Part shown: positions 8,469-16,113 of the stretch, one piece after another | Position numbering within the stretch: the first letter of the stretch is position 1 | Layout of the letters: the number at the start of each line of letters is the position of its first letter | Assembly: GCF_026013365.1 (NCBI RefSeq) | Contig: NZ_JAPDOE010000020.1 | Coordinates: 1-63,305 of the forward strand | Length of the DNA: 63,305 nucleotides | Reading direction: 5' to 3' | DNA from: Paenibacillus sp. LS1 | Lineage (GTDB): Bacteria; Bacillota; Bacilli; Paenibacillales; Paenibacillaceae | The notes under the pieces: generated by a model | The model's input: the letters and a program-made list of their open reading frames with translations, nothing else | The model's database searches: none | Told to the model about the DNA's origin: nothing | Made by a program: the position numbers and the translations under genes

Positions 8469-9545
8469 ATGAAAGATATGAGCCAACTGGATAATATGAA
8501 TGAATTGTTAAGGCTGATCGCACCAGGTACACCTTTCCGCGAAGGTCTGGAAAATGTGCTGCGCGCCAAGACGGGCGCACTGCTTGTTGTAGGATACAGC
8601 CCTGAAGTAATGGAAGTAGTGGATGGGGGATTCTCGATTAACTGTGATTTCTCCCCGAACTATCTGTATGAACTCGCCAAGATGGATGGTGCCATTATTC
8701 TTAGCGAAGATTTGAAGCGTATTCTTTACGCCAATACTCAGTTAATCCCGGATTCATCTATCTCTTCATCAGAGACGGGGATTCGTCACCGTACCGCAGA
8801 GCGTGTAGCGAAGCAAACGGGGAAATTGGTGGTTTCCATATCACAGCGCCGGAATATTATTACCCTGTATCAGGGAACGCTTCGTTATTCCCTCAAGGAA
8901 ATCGGGGTTATTTTGACCAAAGCAAATCAAGCGATTCAAACCCTGGAGAAATACAAAGCTGTATTAACACAGTCCCTTACGAATCTAAGTGCCTCTGAAT
9001 TTGAGGAACTGGTGACGATTCCTGAAGTGGTCAATGTGATTCAGCGTACCGAAATGGTTATGCGGATTAAAACGGAGATCAAACGATACATTCATGAACT
9101 CGGGAATGAGGGACGACTCATCTCCATGCAAATGGAAGAGCTCGTGGGTACAACGGAAGAAGAAGCTTGGTTGCTGTACAAAGACTATGCCCGTGACGAC
9201 AGTGATGACAAAATCCGTGAAATTATTGTGGGACTGAAAAGATTGTCGGACGATGAATTGCTGGATGCACATCATATTGTTCGTCTGCTCGGCTACCCTT
9301 CATCAGCGGCTACTTCAGAGGATTCGGTTGCACCTCGCGGATTCCGGGTATTAAATAAGATCCCCCGCCTGCCGAATGTCATTATCCATAACCTGGTGGA
9401 TCAATTCGAACAATTGCCTCATGTCATTATGGCTACAATTGAAGAACTGGACGAAGTGGACGGTATTGGTGAAGTTCGTGCCCGGACCATTAAGGAAGGC
9501 CTCAAACGTTTGCAGGAGCAGATGTTTATCGACAGACAGATGTAA
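8469..9545 (+). CDS. disA: DNA integrity scanning diadenylate cyclase DisA
   Basis: DisA makes cyclic di-AMP from two ATP and scans DNA for branched structures, pausing synthesis when it meets damage before sporulation. The 358 aa contain the DAC domain with the catalytic DGA motif (Asp73-Gly74-Ala75) and the RHRTAE nucleotide-binding motif (from Arg106). A helical linker and C-terminal helix-hairpin-helix DNA-binding repeats (about 300-350, 'LDEVDGIGEVRARTIKEGL') follow. It overlaps functionally with the adjacent radA, whose product inhibits DisA in B. subtilis, and is probably co-transcribed with it. Confidence 0.97.
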   Translation: MKDMSQLDNMNELLRLIAPGTPFREGLENVLRAKTGALLVVGYSPEVMEVVDGGFSINCDFSPNYLYELAKMDGAIILSEDLKRILYANTQLIPDSSISSSETGIRHRTAERVAKQTGKLVVSISQRRNIITLYQGTLRYSLKEIGVILTKANQAIQTLEKYKAVLTQSLTNLSASEFEELVTIPEVVNVIQRTEMVMRIKTEIKRYIHELGNEGRLISMQMEELVGTTEEEAWLLYKDYARDDSDDKIREIIVGLKRLSDDELLDAHHIVRLLGYPSSAATSEDSVAPRGFRVLNKIPRLPNVIIHNLVDQFEQLPHVIMATIEELDEVDGIGEVRARTIKEGLKRLQEQMFIDRQM

Positions 9546-9590
9546 GGGTTTGCCTATATAAAGGCTTGAAATGGATGAGGTGAAACAACA

Positions 9591-10322
9591 ATGCTAACCA
9601 GATTCATTCCGAATCTCTTTACCCTGGGTAATCTGTTTCTTGGAATGATGGCAATTTTGCTTGCGATTGATGGAAATTACAGTTTGGCTGCTATCATGGT
9701 CATTGTAGCGATGCTGCTGGACGGTCTGGATGGCCGAGTGGCACGTGCACTCAATGCCCAAAGCGAATTCGGCAAGGAACTGGATTCCTTGTCTGACATG
9801 GTTTCTTTTGGCGCAGCACCAGCCCTGATCATATTTATGGTGTCGTTTCAAGATTCGATGCCGATGCTCGCCTGGATTGCAACAGCTGCTTTTCCGATCT
9901 GTGGAGCCATTCGTCTGGCTCGGTTTAATGTTCGTCCCGGAATTCCGGGGTACTTCACAGGTCTACCGATTCCCGCAGCCGGCGGAGTGCTGGCTACACT
10001 ATCCTTGTTCAACAAGGATATCGGCCCGATCAGCATGATGATTGCTACGTTACTGTTATCGTACCTGATGGTAAGTTCGCTTAAGTATCCCAATTTCAAA
10101 AAGGTTGGTTTGCCGCGTAAGGCAATCTGGATTGCACCATGGGTTGTGTTATTTGCGATAGCTGTAGCTGTTATTTTCCCGGAGCAGTTATCCAAACTGA
10201 TCTTTATTCCGCTGGTGTTATACGCCTTGTATGGAATGAAGCATAATGTGCGAACAGCGGCTTCGCGTAGTCGAGCCAAAAAGCGCAAGGATGAAAAATC
10301 TTCCCGTCCTTCTGATCGTTAA
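9591..10322 (+). CDS. pssA: CDP-diacylglycerol--serine O-phosphatidyltransferase
   Basis: This membrane enzyme makes phosphatidylserine, the precursor of phosphatidylethanolamine, from CDP-diacylglycerol and serine. The CDP-alcohol phosphotransferase signature is present at about residues 43-70 (DGLDGRVAR ... G ... D ... D). About six to eight hydrophobic segments cover the rest, and the tail ends in a basic cytoplasmic stretch. At 243 aa it is longer than the 177-aa B. subtilis enzyme. It starts 45 bp after disA behind GAGGTGAAA. This location, between disA and yacL, differs from B. subtilis. Function is assigned by family signature and is fairly secure. Confidence 0.9.
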   Translation: MLTRFIPNLFTLGNLFLGMMAILLAIDGNYSLAAIMVIVAMLLDGLDGRVARALNAQSEFGKELDSLSDMVSFGAAPALIIFMVSFQDSMPMLAWIATAAFPICGAIRLARFNVRPGIPGYFTGLPIPAAGGVLATLSLFNKDIGPISMMIATLLLSYLMVSSLKYPNFKKVGLPRKAIWIAPWVVLFAIAVAVIFPEQLSKLIFIPLVLYALYGMKHNVRTAASRSRAKKRKDEKSSRPSDR

Positions 10323-10359
10323 GTAGCATTGGGCATTGGGGATAGACACTATACAAAGA

Positions 10360-10398
10360 AAGCACGTACTCTCCTGAACTGGAGAATGCGTGCTTTTT
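10360..10398. terminator. Terminator between convergent pssA and the reverse-strand gene
   Basis: A long imperfect stem (AAAGCACG...CTCC / GGAG...CGTGCTTT) with a 6-base loop is flanked by T-rich sequence on the right and A-rich sequence on the left. It could stop transcription from both directions. Confidence 0.8.
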
Positions 10399-10455
10399 GT
10401 TTATTCAGATCTATTTACGGTAAAAGAAACCCTTACGAACGACATACATATCTTC

Positions 10456-10851
10456 TTACGACAGATTAAACATCCCTAACGTCGAACACTTCTGTGATTC
10501 GTGATTCACGACCTCTTCCATGTTGATGTCCAGCAGATTGCAGAGAGCCGACATGTAGAACAGGTTCCGCCCCAGTTCAGAGCTGATTACCTCTCGGCAG
10601 TTCTCGCACAACTCACCTTCCACATGCGTTTCCAGCAGGCCCTTGGTTTGAGCGATATCGCTCTCAGGGGCATATTTCTGCTTGGTGGCGTGCAGCTCAA
10701 TGCAGCCGCATTCGGTAATGGCTTTGGACACGGCACGGTTAACAGACGCTCCGGCTTGTCCCGTTTTGGACAGTACATCAATCAGGCTGCGATGACGCAG
10801 CAACAGTTCAGAAACTTGATCCTGGAAAGCCTGTAAACTTAGCGTACTCAT
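10456..10851 (-). CDS. Conserved small protein, MazG-like helical fold suspected
   Basis: I do not recognise a firm family. The 131-aa product begins MSTLSLQAFQDQVSELLLRH behind GAGGTGAG on the reverse strand. Its C-terminal part (about 95-120, SELGRNLFYMSALCNLLDIN) follows the 'ELGDVLWYLAALANxLGI' pattern of all-alpha NTP pyrophosphatases (MazG/MazG-like). However, the metal-binding Asp of that motif is Arg-Asn here. Two cysteine pairs (ECGC near 50 and CENC near 85) could bind metal. A catalytically inactive MazG-like protein is my inference. It is the only reverse-strand gene between the acetyltransferase gene and gerD. Confidence 0.6.
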   Translation of the reverse strand: MSTLSLQAFQDQVSELLLRHRSLIDVLSKTGQAGASVNRAVSKAITECGCIELHATKQKYAPESDIAQTKGLLETHVEGELCENCREVISSELGRNLFYMSALCNLLDINMEEVVNHESQKCSTLGMFNLS

Positions 10852-11024
10852 TTTGCCACTCACCTCGGGATATGAATTGAATTCATTATATGCCAATAAT
10901 TTACCTACTTTCAACTGACGATTGCAACATTTCCAAAAAGTTCTTGCGGATGGGATTAGCAATTCAGGAATTGGATCATACTGGATATAAAGATCAAGAT
11001 ACATTGAAGGAGGTGCAGGGACTA

Positions 11025-12110
11025 ATGTGGAAAAAAGGCATTTTAACTTTTACAGGATTGTGCGGTGCATGGTTCGGCTACACGGCATATCATCTGGCAG
11101 GAAAATCGGTCCCATGGATGGCGGAGTGGATTCAGTCCGCAGGATTACTGGGAGCCGGTATATCGACGCTGCTGGGAGCTGTAATGTTTATGGCTGTATG
11201 TAACATTGGTGGGACATTGATGGCAGACAGGCTGCATAGTGGAATTGATTCATTGGCAAAAGTACCTATGAACGAATTGGCTGCAGGTGCCGCAGGTACC
11301 GTTGCAGGATTGCTCGTGGCCTTGTTGCTCTACCCTGTTGTGGGATGGATGGGGACGGCAGGAGAAGTGCTGCAAGTGGCGCTGACGGTGATTAGTGCCT
11401 ATTCCGGCTACACCCTTGCCATGGCGAAGAAAGACGATCTGGGGGCCTTCTGGATGTCTGGACGATGGGGTCATCCGGAGGTGGACGAGGATAGACGGAT
11501 GGAAGAACATAAGATTCTGGATACCAGCGTCATTATCGACGGTCGTATCGCTGATATATGCAAAACCGGGTTTATTGAAGGCACGATCGTAATTCCGGAA
11601 TTCGTTCTGGAGGAGCTGCAGCATATTGCCGATTCATCGGATCTGCTCAAGCGGAACAGAGGACGGCGTGGACTGGACATTTTGAATAAAATCCAGAAGG
11701 AACTCGATGTAAAAGTTCTAATCTACGAGGGGGATTTCGAGGAAATCTCTGAGGTAGACAGCAAATTGGTTAAACTGGCTAAAGTGCTTCAGGGCAAAGT
11801 GGTCACTAATGACTTCAACTTGAACAAAGTGTGTGAACTCCAGGGTGTATCTGTGCTGAACATTAATGATCTCGCCAATGCGGTCAAGCCAGTCGTTCTG
11901 CCAGGTGAGGAGATCATGGTGCAGATCATCAAGGATGGCAAGGAGCATGGCCAAGGTGTAGCCTATCTGGATGATGGCACAATGATCGTTGTGGAAGGCG
12001 GACGCGAGTATATCGGCATGATGATGGAAGTGCTGGTGACCAGTGTGCTGCAGACTTCAGCGGGAAGAATGATCTTTGCGAAGCCGAAACTGTTGGAAAA
12101 AGCCCAATAA
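11025..12110 (+). CDS. yacL: PIN/TRAM domain membrane protein YacL
   Basis: This is a conserved Firmicutes membrane-anchored putative nuclease of 361 aa. Four hydrophobic helices fill about residues 1-130. A PIN domain follows at about 160-290, starting KILDTSVIIDGRIAD with the conserved acidic residues of the metal site, and then a C-terminal TRAM RNA-binding domain (about 295-361). The ATG at 11025 is chosen because AAGGAGGTG at 11007-11015 is correctly spaced. An in-frame ATG at 10890 would overlap the divergent neighbour's promoter region. The substrate of YacL is unknown; RNA cleavage is suggested only by the domains. Confidence 0.92.
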   Translation: MWKKGILTFTGLCGAWFGYTAYHLAGKSVPWMAEWIQSAGLLGAGISTLLGAVMFMAVCNIGGTLMADRLHSGIDSLAKVPMNELAAGAAGTVAGLLVALLLYPVVGWMGTAGEVLQVALTVISAYSGYTLAMAKKDDLGAFWMSGRWGHPEVDEDRRMEEHKILDTSVIIDGRIADICKTGFIEGTIVIPEFVLEELQHIADSSDLLKRNRGRRGLDILNKIQKELDVKVLIYEGDFEEISEVDSKLVKLAKVLQGKVVTNDFNLNKVCELQGVSVLNINDLANAVKPVVLPGEEIMVQIIKDGKEHGQGVAYLDDGTMIVVEGGREYIGMMMEVLVTSVLQTSAGRMIFAKPKLLEKAQ

Positions 12111-12129
12111 AGCGGTATGATGGGTAGTG

Positions 12130-12184
12130 TATCGTTGAACGAGATTTTATATCGCAGATAGATATTTTACATCTCTGAACGATA
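12130..12184 (+). promoter_or_regulatory. Inverted repeat in the yacL-ispD gap
   Basis: TATCGTT (12130-12136) pairs with AACGATA (12178-12184), and inside it GAGAT (12141-12145) pairs with ATCTC (12171-12175). The element ends 29 bp before ispD. It may fold in the ispD leader; no regulator is suggested by the sequence. Confidence 0.35.
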
Positions 12185-12212
12185 AACTGACAGACAAGGC
12201 AGGGATTGCGGC

Positions 12213-12908
12213 ATGGATAAAGGGTGGGGCGTTGTCATTGTGGCAGCAGGTCGCGGAACCCGGATGGGGACGACCGAGAGCAAGCAGTTTCTGTTGCTGC
12301 AGGACAAGCCCGTTTTCATACATACGCTTGAGGTATTTGCTGCACTGGACGAGATCCACGAGATGGTGCTGGTCACAGGAGCTGCAGATGTTGAACGCTG
12401 CCAGGATTGGGTAAAAGAATACCAACTGGATTCACGTGTCCGTGTTATCCCCGGAGGGAAAGAGAGACAACATTCTGTCCATAAAGGCCTGAAGGCACTT
12501 GGGACGGATTGGGTTCTCGTTCACGACGGGGTTCGTCCTTTTGTGAACCATGAGCAGATCAAGGGATGCATGGCGGCCGCCATATCCGGTGGTGGAGGAG
12601 CTGTACTGGCCGTTCCCGTGAAGGATACGATCAAACAAGTGAATGCGGAAGGGGTCGTTACGGCGACGCCAGACCGCAGCAGTCTGTGGAGCATTCAAAC
12701 CCCGCAGGCTTTTCGTCTTTCTTCCCTGCTTTCCGCCTACGAATCAGCCGAGCAGGACGGATTTCTGGGGACAGATGACGCCATGCTGGCTGAACGTCAG
12801 GGAATGTCGGTCAAGGTTGTGGAAGGCAATTATACCAATATCAAATTAACGACGCCGGAAGATTTGGAATACGCCGCGTTTTTGCTGGGGGGAGAGAAGA
12901 AGCGATGA
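12213..12908 (+). CDS. ispD: 2-C-methyl-D-erythritol 4-phosphate cytidylyltransferase
   Basis: IspD transfers CMP from CTP to methylerythritol phosphate, the third step of the non-mevalonate isoprenoid pathway. The 231-aa protein has the N-terminal CTP-binding loop AAGRGTRMG (about residues 11-19) and the conserved HDGVRPF segment (about 107-113) of the family. Its stop codon overlaps the ispF start as ATGA, so the two are translationally coupled. The short leader contains an inverted repeat. Confidence 0.96.
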   Translation: MDKGWGVVIVAAGRGTRMGTTESKQFLLLQDKPVFIHTLEVFAALDEIHEMVLVTGAADVERCQDWVKEYQLDSRVRVIPGGKERQHSVHKGLKALGTDWVLVHDGVRPFVNHEQIKGCMAAAISGGGGAVLAVPVKDTIKQVNAEGVVTATPDRSSLWSIQTPQAFRLSSLLSAYESAEQDGFLGTDDAMLAERQGMSVKVVEGNYTNIKLTTPEDLEYAAFLLGGEKKR

Positions 12909-13381
12909 TACGTGTAGGACAGGGATTTGATGTACATCAGCTGGTGGAGGGACGCCCGTGCATTATTGGCGGAGTAACGATTCCTTATGAAAAAGGACTG
13001 CTGGGTCACTCGGACGCAGACGTGCTATTGCACGCAATTAGTGATGCCATTTTGGGTGCGCTGGCACTAGGGGATATCGGCAAGCATTTCCCGGATACCG
13101 ATCCGGAATTCAAGGATGCCGACAGTCTGAAATTGCTGGAGCATGTGTGGCAGCTTGTGAAGGATCGCGGGTATCAGCTGGGAAATATCGACTCAACGAT
13201 TATTGCCCAAAAGCCAAAAATGGCTCCTTACATCCCACAGATGGCCGAGGTTATTGCCAAGGCACTGGAAGCGGATGTAACGCAAGTGAACGTGAAAGCA
13301 ACAACAACAGAGCAACTGGGATTCCCGGGACGGGGAGAGGGCATTGCTGCTCAATCCGTTGTTTGCCTTGTACGTGTATAA
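12905..13381 (+). CDS. ispF: 2-C-methyl-D-erythritol 2,4-cyclodiphosphate synthase
   Basis: IspF closes the cyclic diphosphate ring, two steps after IspD in the same pathway. The 158-aa trimeric enzyme shows the metal ligands in GFDVHQL (Asp9, His11) and HSDADVLLHAI (His near 43), and the C-terminal TTTEQLGFPGRGEGIAA signature. It starts inside the ispD stop codon (ATGA), directly after the sequence GGGGAGAGAAG that can serve as ribosome binding site. The gap to gltX is 36 bp. Confidence 0.97.
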   Translation: MIRVGQGFDVHQLVEGRPCIIGGVTIPYEKGLLGHSDADVLLHAISDAILGALALGDIGKHFPDTDPEFKDADSLKLLEHVWQLVKDRGYQLGNIDSTIIAQKPKMAPYIPQMAEVIAKALEADVTQVNVKATTTEQLGFPGRGEGIAAQSVVCLVRV

Positions 13382-13417
13382 TAATATCATCAATCAATTA
13401 GTGACGGAGGGGATCAT

Positions 13418-14875
13418 ATGAGCACGGAAATTCGTGTGCGTTACGCGCCGAGCCCAACGGGACACCTGCATATCGGGAATGCCCGTACGGCGTTGTTTAA
13501 CTATCTATATGCCAAACATAATAACGGTAAATTCATTATTCGTATTGAAGATACGGACGTGAAACGGAATATTGCCGGTGGTGAAGAAAGCCAGCTGAAA
13601 TACCTGAAATGGCTTGGAATCGAGTGGGATGAAAGTATTGATGTGGGTGGAGAATACGGACCATACCGTCAAACGGAACGTCTGGATCTCTATCGTAAAT
13701 ATACGCAGGAATTGCTGGATAAAGGTCTGGCTTACCGTTGCTTCTGCACGGAAGAAGAATTGGAGCAAGAGCGTGAGGAACAGTCAGCACGTGGAGAAAC
13801 GCCGCGTTATTCCGGCAAACACCGTGACCTGACTCCAGAGCAAATTAGTGCGTTTGAAGCGGAAGGTCGCGTAGCGAGTATTCGTTTCCGTGTACCGGAA
13901 GAGCGCACATATACGTTTGATGACATGGTTAAAGGTACAATTTCGTTCAATAGCAAGGAATCTGGCGACTTCGTCATTGTGAAAAAGGACGGCATTCCCA
14001 CGTACAACTATGCCGTTGCTGTGGATGATCACTTGATGAAGATCTCCCACGTCCTGCGTGGGGAAGATCACATCTCGAACACGCCGCGTCAACTGATGAT
14101 CTATGAAGCGCTCGGCTGGGAGCCGCCGCAATTTGGTCATATGACGCTGATCGTGAATGAAAATCACAAGAAGCTGAGTAAACGGGATGAGTCCGTTATT
14201 CAGTTTATTGAACAGTATGATCAGCTCGGCTATTTGCCTGAAGCGATGTTTAACTTCATTTCCTTACTCGGCTGGTCGCCAGAAGGGGAAGAAGAGATCT
14301 TCTCGCAAGAGCAACTGATCTCCATTTTTGATACGAAACGTCTGTCCAAGAGCCCAGCAGTATTTGATACCCACAAGCTGGCGCACTTGAACAACCACTA
14401 TATCAAACATGCTGACCCTGAACGTATTGCCGAAATGGCCATTCCGCATCTGCAAAAGGCTGGACGTATTTCTTCCGAGCTGTCTGCTGAACAAAAAGAA
14501 TGGGCATATAAGCTGGTGCACCTGTACCAGGAGCAGATGAATTCTGCCTCCGATATTGTGGAATTGTCCGAAGTGTTCTTCCGTTCCAATCTGGAGCTGG
14601 AAAGCGAAGGAGAAGCAGTACTTGCTGAGGAACAGGTGCCAACTGTGCTGAAGGCTTTTGCTGATAAAGTGCAGGCGAGCGAAGAGTTCACGCCAAGCAA
14701 AATGGCTGCATTGATCAAGGAAGTACAGAAAGAAACCGGCTTTAAGGGCAAACAGCTCTTTATGCCAATCCGTGTAGCCTTGACTGGACAGACGCATGGA
14801 CGGGATTTGAATCAAACGATCGTCCTGCTGGGCCGTGATACGGTGATCGAACGTTTGCTTGCGCAAGTAAAATAA
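13418..14875 (+). CDS. gltX: Glutamyl-tRNA synthetase
   Basis: GluRS charges tRNA-Glu and, in organisms lacking GlnRS, usually also tRNA-Gln for later amidation. The 485 aa show the class I HIGH-type motif (HLHIG, residues 16-20) and the KMSKS-type motif KLSKR (about 251-255), with a C-terminal anticodon-binding helical domain. GGAGG precedes the ATG. As in B. subtilis it lies before cysE-cysS, but here a sigma-A promoter and a T-box intervene, so the cys genes have separate control. Confidence 0.97.
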   Translation: MSTEIRVRYAPSPTGHLHIGNARTALFNYLYAKHNNGKFIIRIEDTDVKRNIAGGEESQLKYLKWLGIEWDESIDVGGEYGPYRQTERLDLYRKYTQELLDKGLAYRCFCTEEELEQEREEQSARGETPRYSGKHRDLTPEQISAFEAEGRVASIRFRVPEERTYTFDDMVKGTISFNSKESGDFVIVKKDGIPTYNYAVAVDDHLMKISHVLRGEDHISNTPRQLMIYEALGWEPPQFGHMTLIVNENHKKLSKRDESVIQFIEQYDQLGYLPEAMFNFISLLGWSPEGEEEIFSQEQLISIFDTKRLSKSPAVFDTHKLAHLNNHYIKHADPERIAEMAIPHLQKAGRISSELSAEQKEWAYKLVHLYQEQMNSASDIVELSEVFFRSNLELESEGEAVLAEEQVPTVLKAFADKVQASEEFTPSKMAALIKEVQKETGFKGKQLFMPIRVALTGQTHGRDLNQTIVLLGRDTVIERLLAQVK

Positions 14876-14948
14876 GCTTAATTGAGGATCTTCCGTTAAT
14901 TTGGAATCTGAGCACAGTCTTATGATGTATGGATTACACAGGAGGCTG

Positions 14949-14977
14949 TTGTCAGTCTGAGGCCTTTTCGCTATAAT
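14949..14977 (+). promoter_or_regulatory. Sigma-A promoter of the cysES T-box operon
   Basis: TTGTCA (14949-14954) and TATAAT (14972-14977) are separated by 17 bp. Transcription would begin near 14984, about 40 bases before stem I of the T-box. Confidence 0.85.
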
Positions 14978-15021
14978 AACAACACAACGAATAATTGATA
15001 TGATTTATCTAATAGAACAGC

Positions 15022-15290
15022 AAAGATCGGGAGGAGTAGACTGACCCGGACAGATTCAGAGAGGATGGTCCCGCAGCAAAGGAAGATTTCTTTGGTTGCG
15101 GTGGCTGTGAGCCATCCACTGTCCATCAGTCGAAATGCGCCCGTGAGCTGCACAGCCGAATCCAGCCCCGCCTTTGTCAGCATGACATCGGAAAACGTTA
15201 GGATAGGTTGTGACGATTGGTTTCCGTTACCAAACCGCTTAAGGGCTCATTCTTTTTGAGGATGAACCGAGCAGAGTGGGACCGCGATAA
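15022..15290 (+). promoter_or_regulatory. T-box riboswitch, cysteine-specific (UGC specifier)
   Basis: The leader folds like a T-box stem I. GACTGA pairs with TCAGTC, GGACAG with CTGTCC and GGATGG with CCATCC. An internal loop carries AGTA on the 5' side and GAAATGC on the 3' side, which puts the specifier codon UGC (Cys) at 15136-15138. The T-box proper is at 15273-15286 (AGAGTGGGACCGCG; UGGN bulge UGGG), directly before a terminator. Uncharged tRNA-Cys should pair with the UGGN bulge and stabilise the antiterminator, switching on cysE-cysS and followers when cysteine is short. Confidence 0.9.
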
Positions 15291-15328
15291 ACGCCTCTGC
15301 AGCTAAATGCTGCAGGGGCGTTTTTTGT
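15291..15328 (+). terminator. T-box-controlled terminator
   Basis: A 13-bp stem (ACGCCTCTGCAGC / GCTGCAGGGGCGT, one G.U pair) with a 5-base loop and a T6 run immediately follows the T-box sequence. It is the default-off state of the cysES leader. Confidence 0.95.
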
Positions 15329-15362
15329 TTAGGCGAGTGTGCAGTACACTACCAAGGAACGC

Positions 15363-15385
15363 GCCGTCCGGTAAGCCGGAGGACG
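15363..15385 (+). other. Hairpin between T-box terminator and cysE
   Basis: CCGTCCGG and CCGG-GGACGG arms form a GC-rich stem about 25 bases before the cysE start, with no T run. It may be an RNA processing or stability element; T-box operons are often cleaved downstream of the antiterminator. The role is inferred. Confidence 0.4.
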
Positions 15386-15411
15386 GGAACCTGAACAAGA
15401 GGGGAACGAGC

Positions 15412-16071
15412 ATGTTCAAGAAGATCAGATCAGATATCCAGGCGGTGTTTGAAAACGACCCGGCGGCCCGGGGATGGTTTGAGGTGGTATTAACCTACTC
15501 AGGGCTGCATGCAATATGGGCACACCGGATTGCTCATTTTTTATACAAGCGGAGATGGTTCTCGGTTGCCCGTTTCATTTCGCAGGTTAGTCGTTTTATG
15601 ACAGGAATTGAGATACACCCTGGAGCTACGATCGGAAATCGGTTGTTTATTGACCATGGAATGGGCGTCGTTATTGGAGAAACATGTGAGATTGGCGATG
15701 ATGTCGTTATCTATCAGGGGGTTACCCTTGGCGGAACAGGGAAAGAAAAAGGAAAGAGACATCCGACCATTGGTAATAATGTGGTTATCTCATCTGGAGC
15801 GAAAGTGCTGGGTTCATTTAGCGTGGGGGATCAATGTAACATTGGTGCTAACTCCGTTGTGCTTAAGGAAGTCCCTTCCAACAGTACCGTGGTGGGTATA
15901 CCGGGCAGAATTGTCAAACAGGATGGTCGACGGGTAGATCGCCTCAGTCAGCAGTTGCCCGATCCGGTCGTCGACTCTTTGCGCAGCATGCAACAAGAAC
16001 TCGAACGATTGCAGCAAGAGATACGTACACTGCAGAATGCTCGTGAAAATGAGACTGTGCGTGATACGTGA
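15412..16071 (+). CDS. cysE: Serine O-acetyltransferase
   Basis: CysE makes O-acetylserine from serine and acetyl-CoA, the first committed step of cysteine synthesis. The 219-aa protein has the N-terminal helical region and the left-handed beta-helix of hexapeptide repeats (about 70-180; conserved HPGATIG, FIDHGMGVVIGET and GGTGK). It lacks the long N-terminal extension of enterobacterial CysE, as usual in Firmicutes. The ATG at 15412 follows GAGGGG and yields the family N-terminus. The 35 codons upstream in frame overlap the terminator and are not translated. It is the first gene after the cysteine T-box. Confidence 0.95.
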   Translation: MFKKIRSDIQAVFENDPAARGWFEVVLTYSGLHAIWAHRIAHFLYKRRWFSVARFISQVSRFMTGIEIHPGATIGNRLFIDHGMGVVIGETCEIGDDVVIYQGVTLGGTGKEKGKRHPTIGNNVVISSGAKVLGSFSVGDQCNIGANSVVLKEVPSNSTVVGIPGRIVKQDGRRVDRLSQQLPDPVVDSLRSMQQELERLQQEIRTLQNARENETVRDT

Positions 16072-16113
16072 TACAATAAATATAGGCAGTATAGGATGAA
16101 AGGATAAGTGACC

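Noticed and set aside
10890..11024. N-terminal extension of YacL from the ATG at 10890
   Set aside because: The strong AAGGAGGTG lies after it at 11007-11015, and the extra 45 residues overlap the promoter region of the divergent gene.
15307..15411. N-terminal extension of CysE
   Set aside because: The codons lie inside the T-box terminator and a GC hairpin; a proper site precedes the ATG at 15412.
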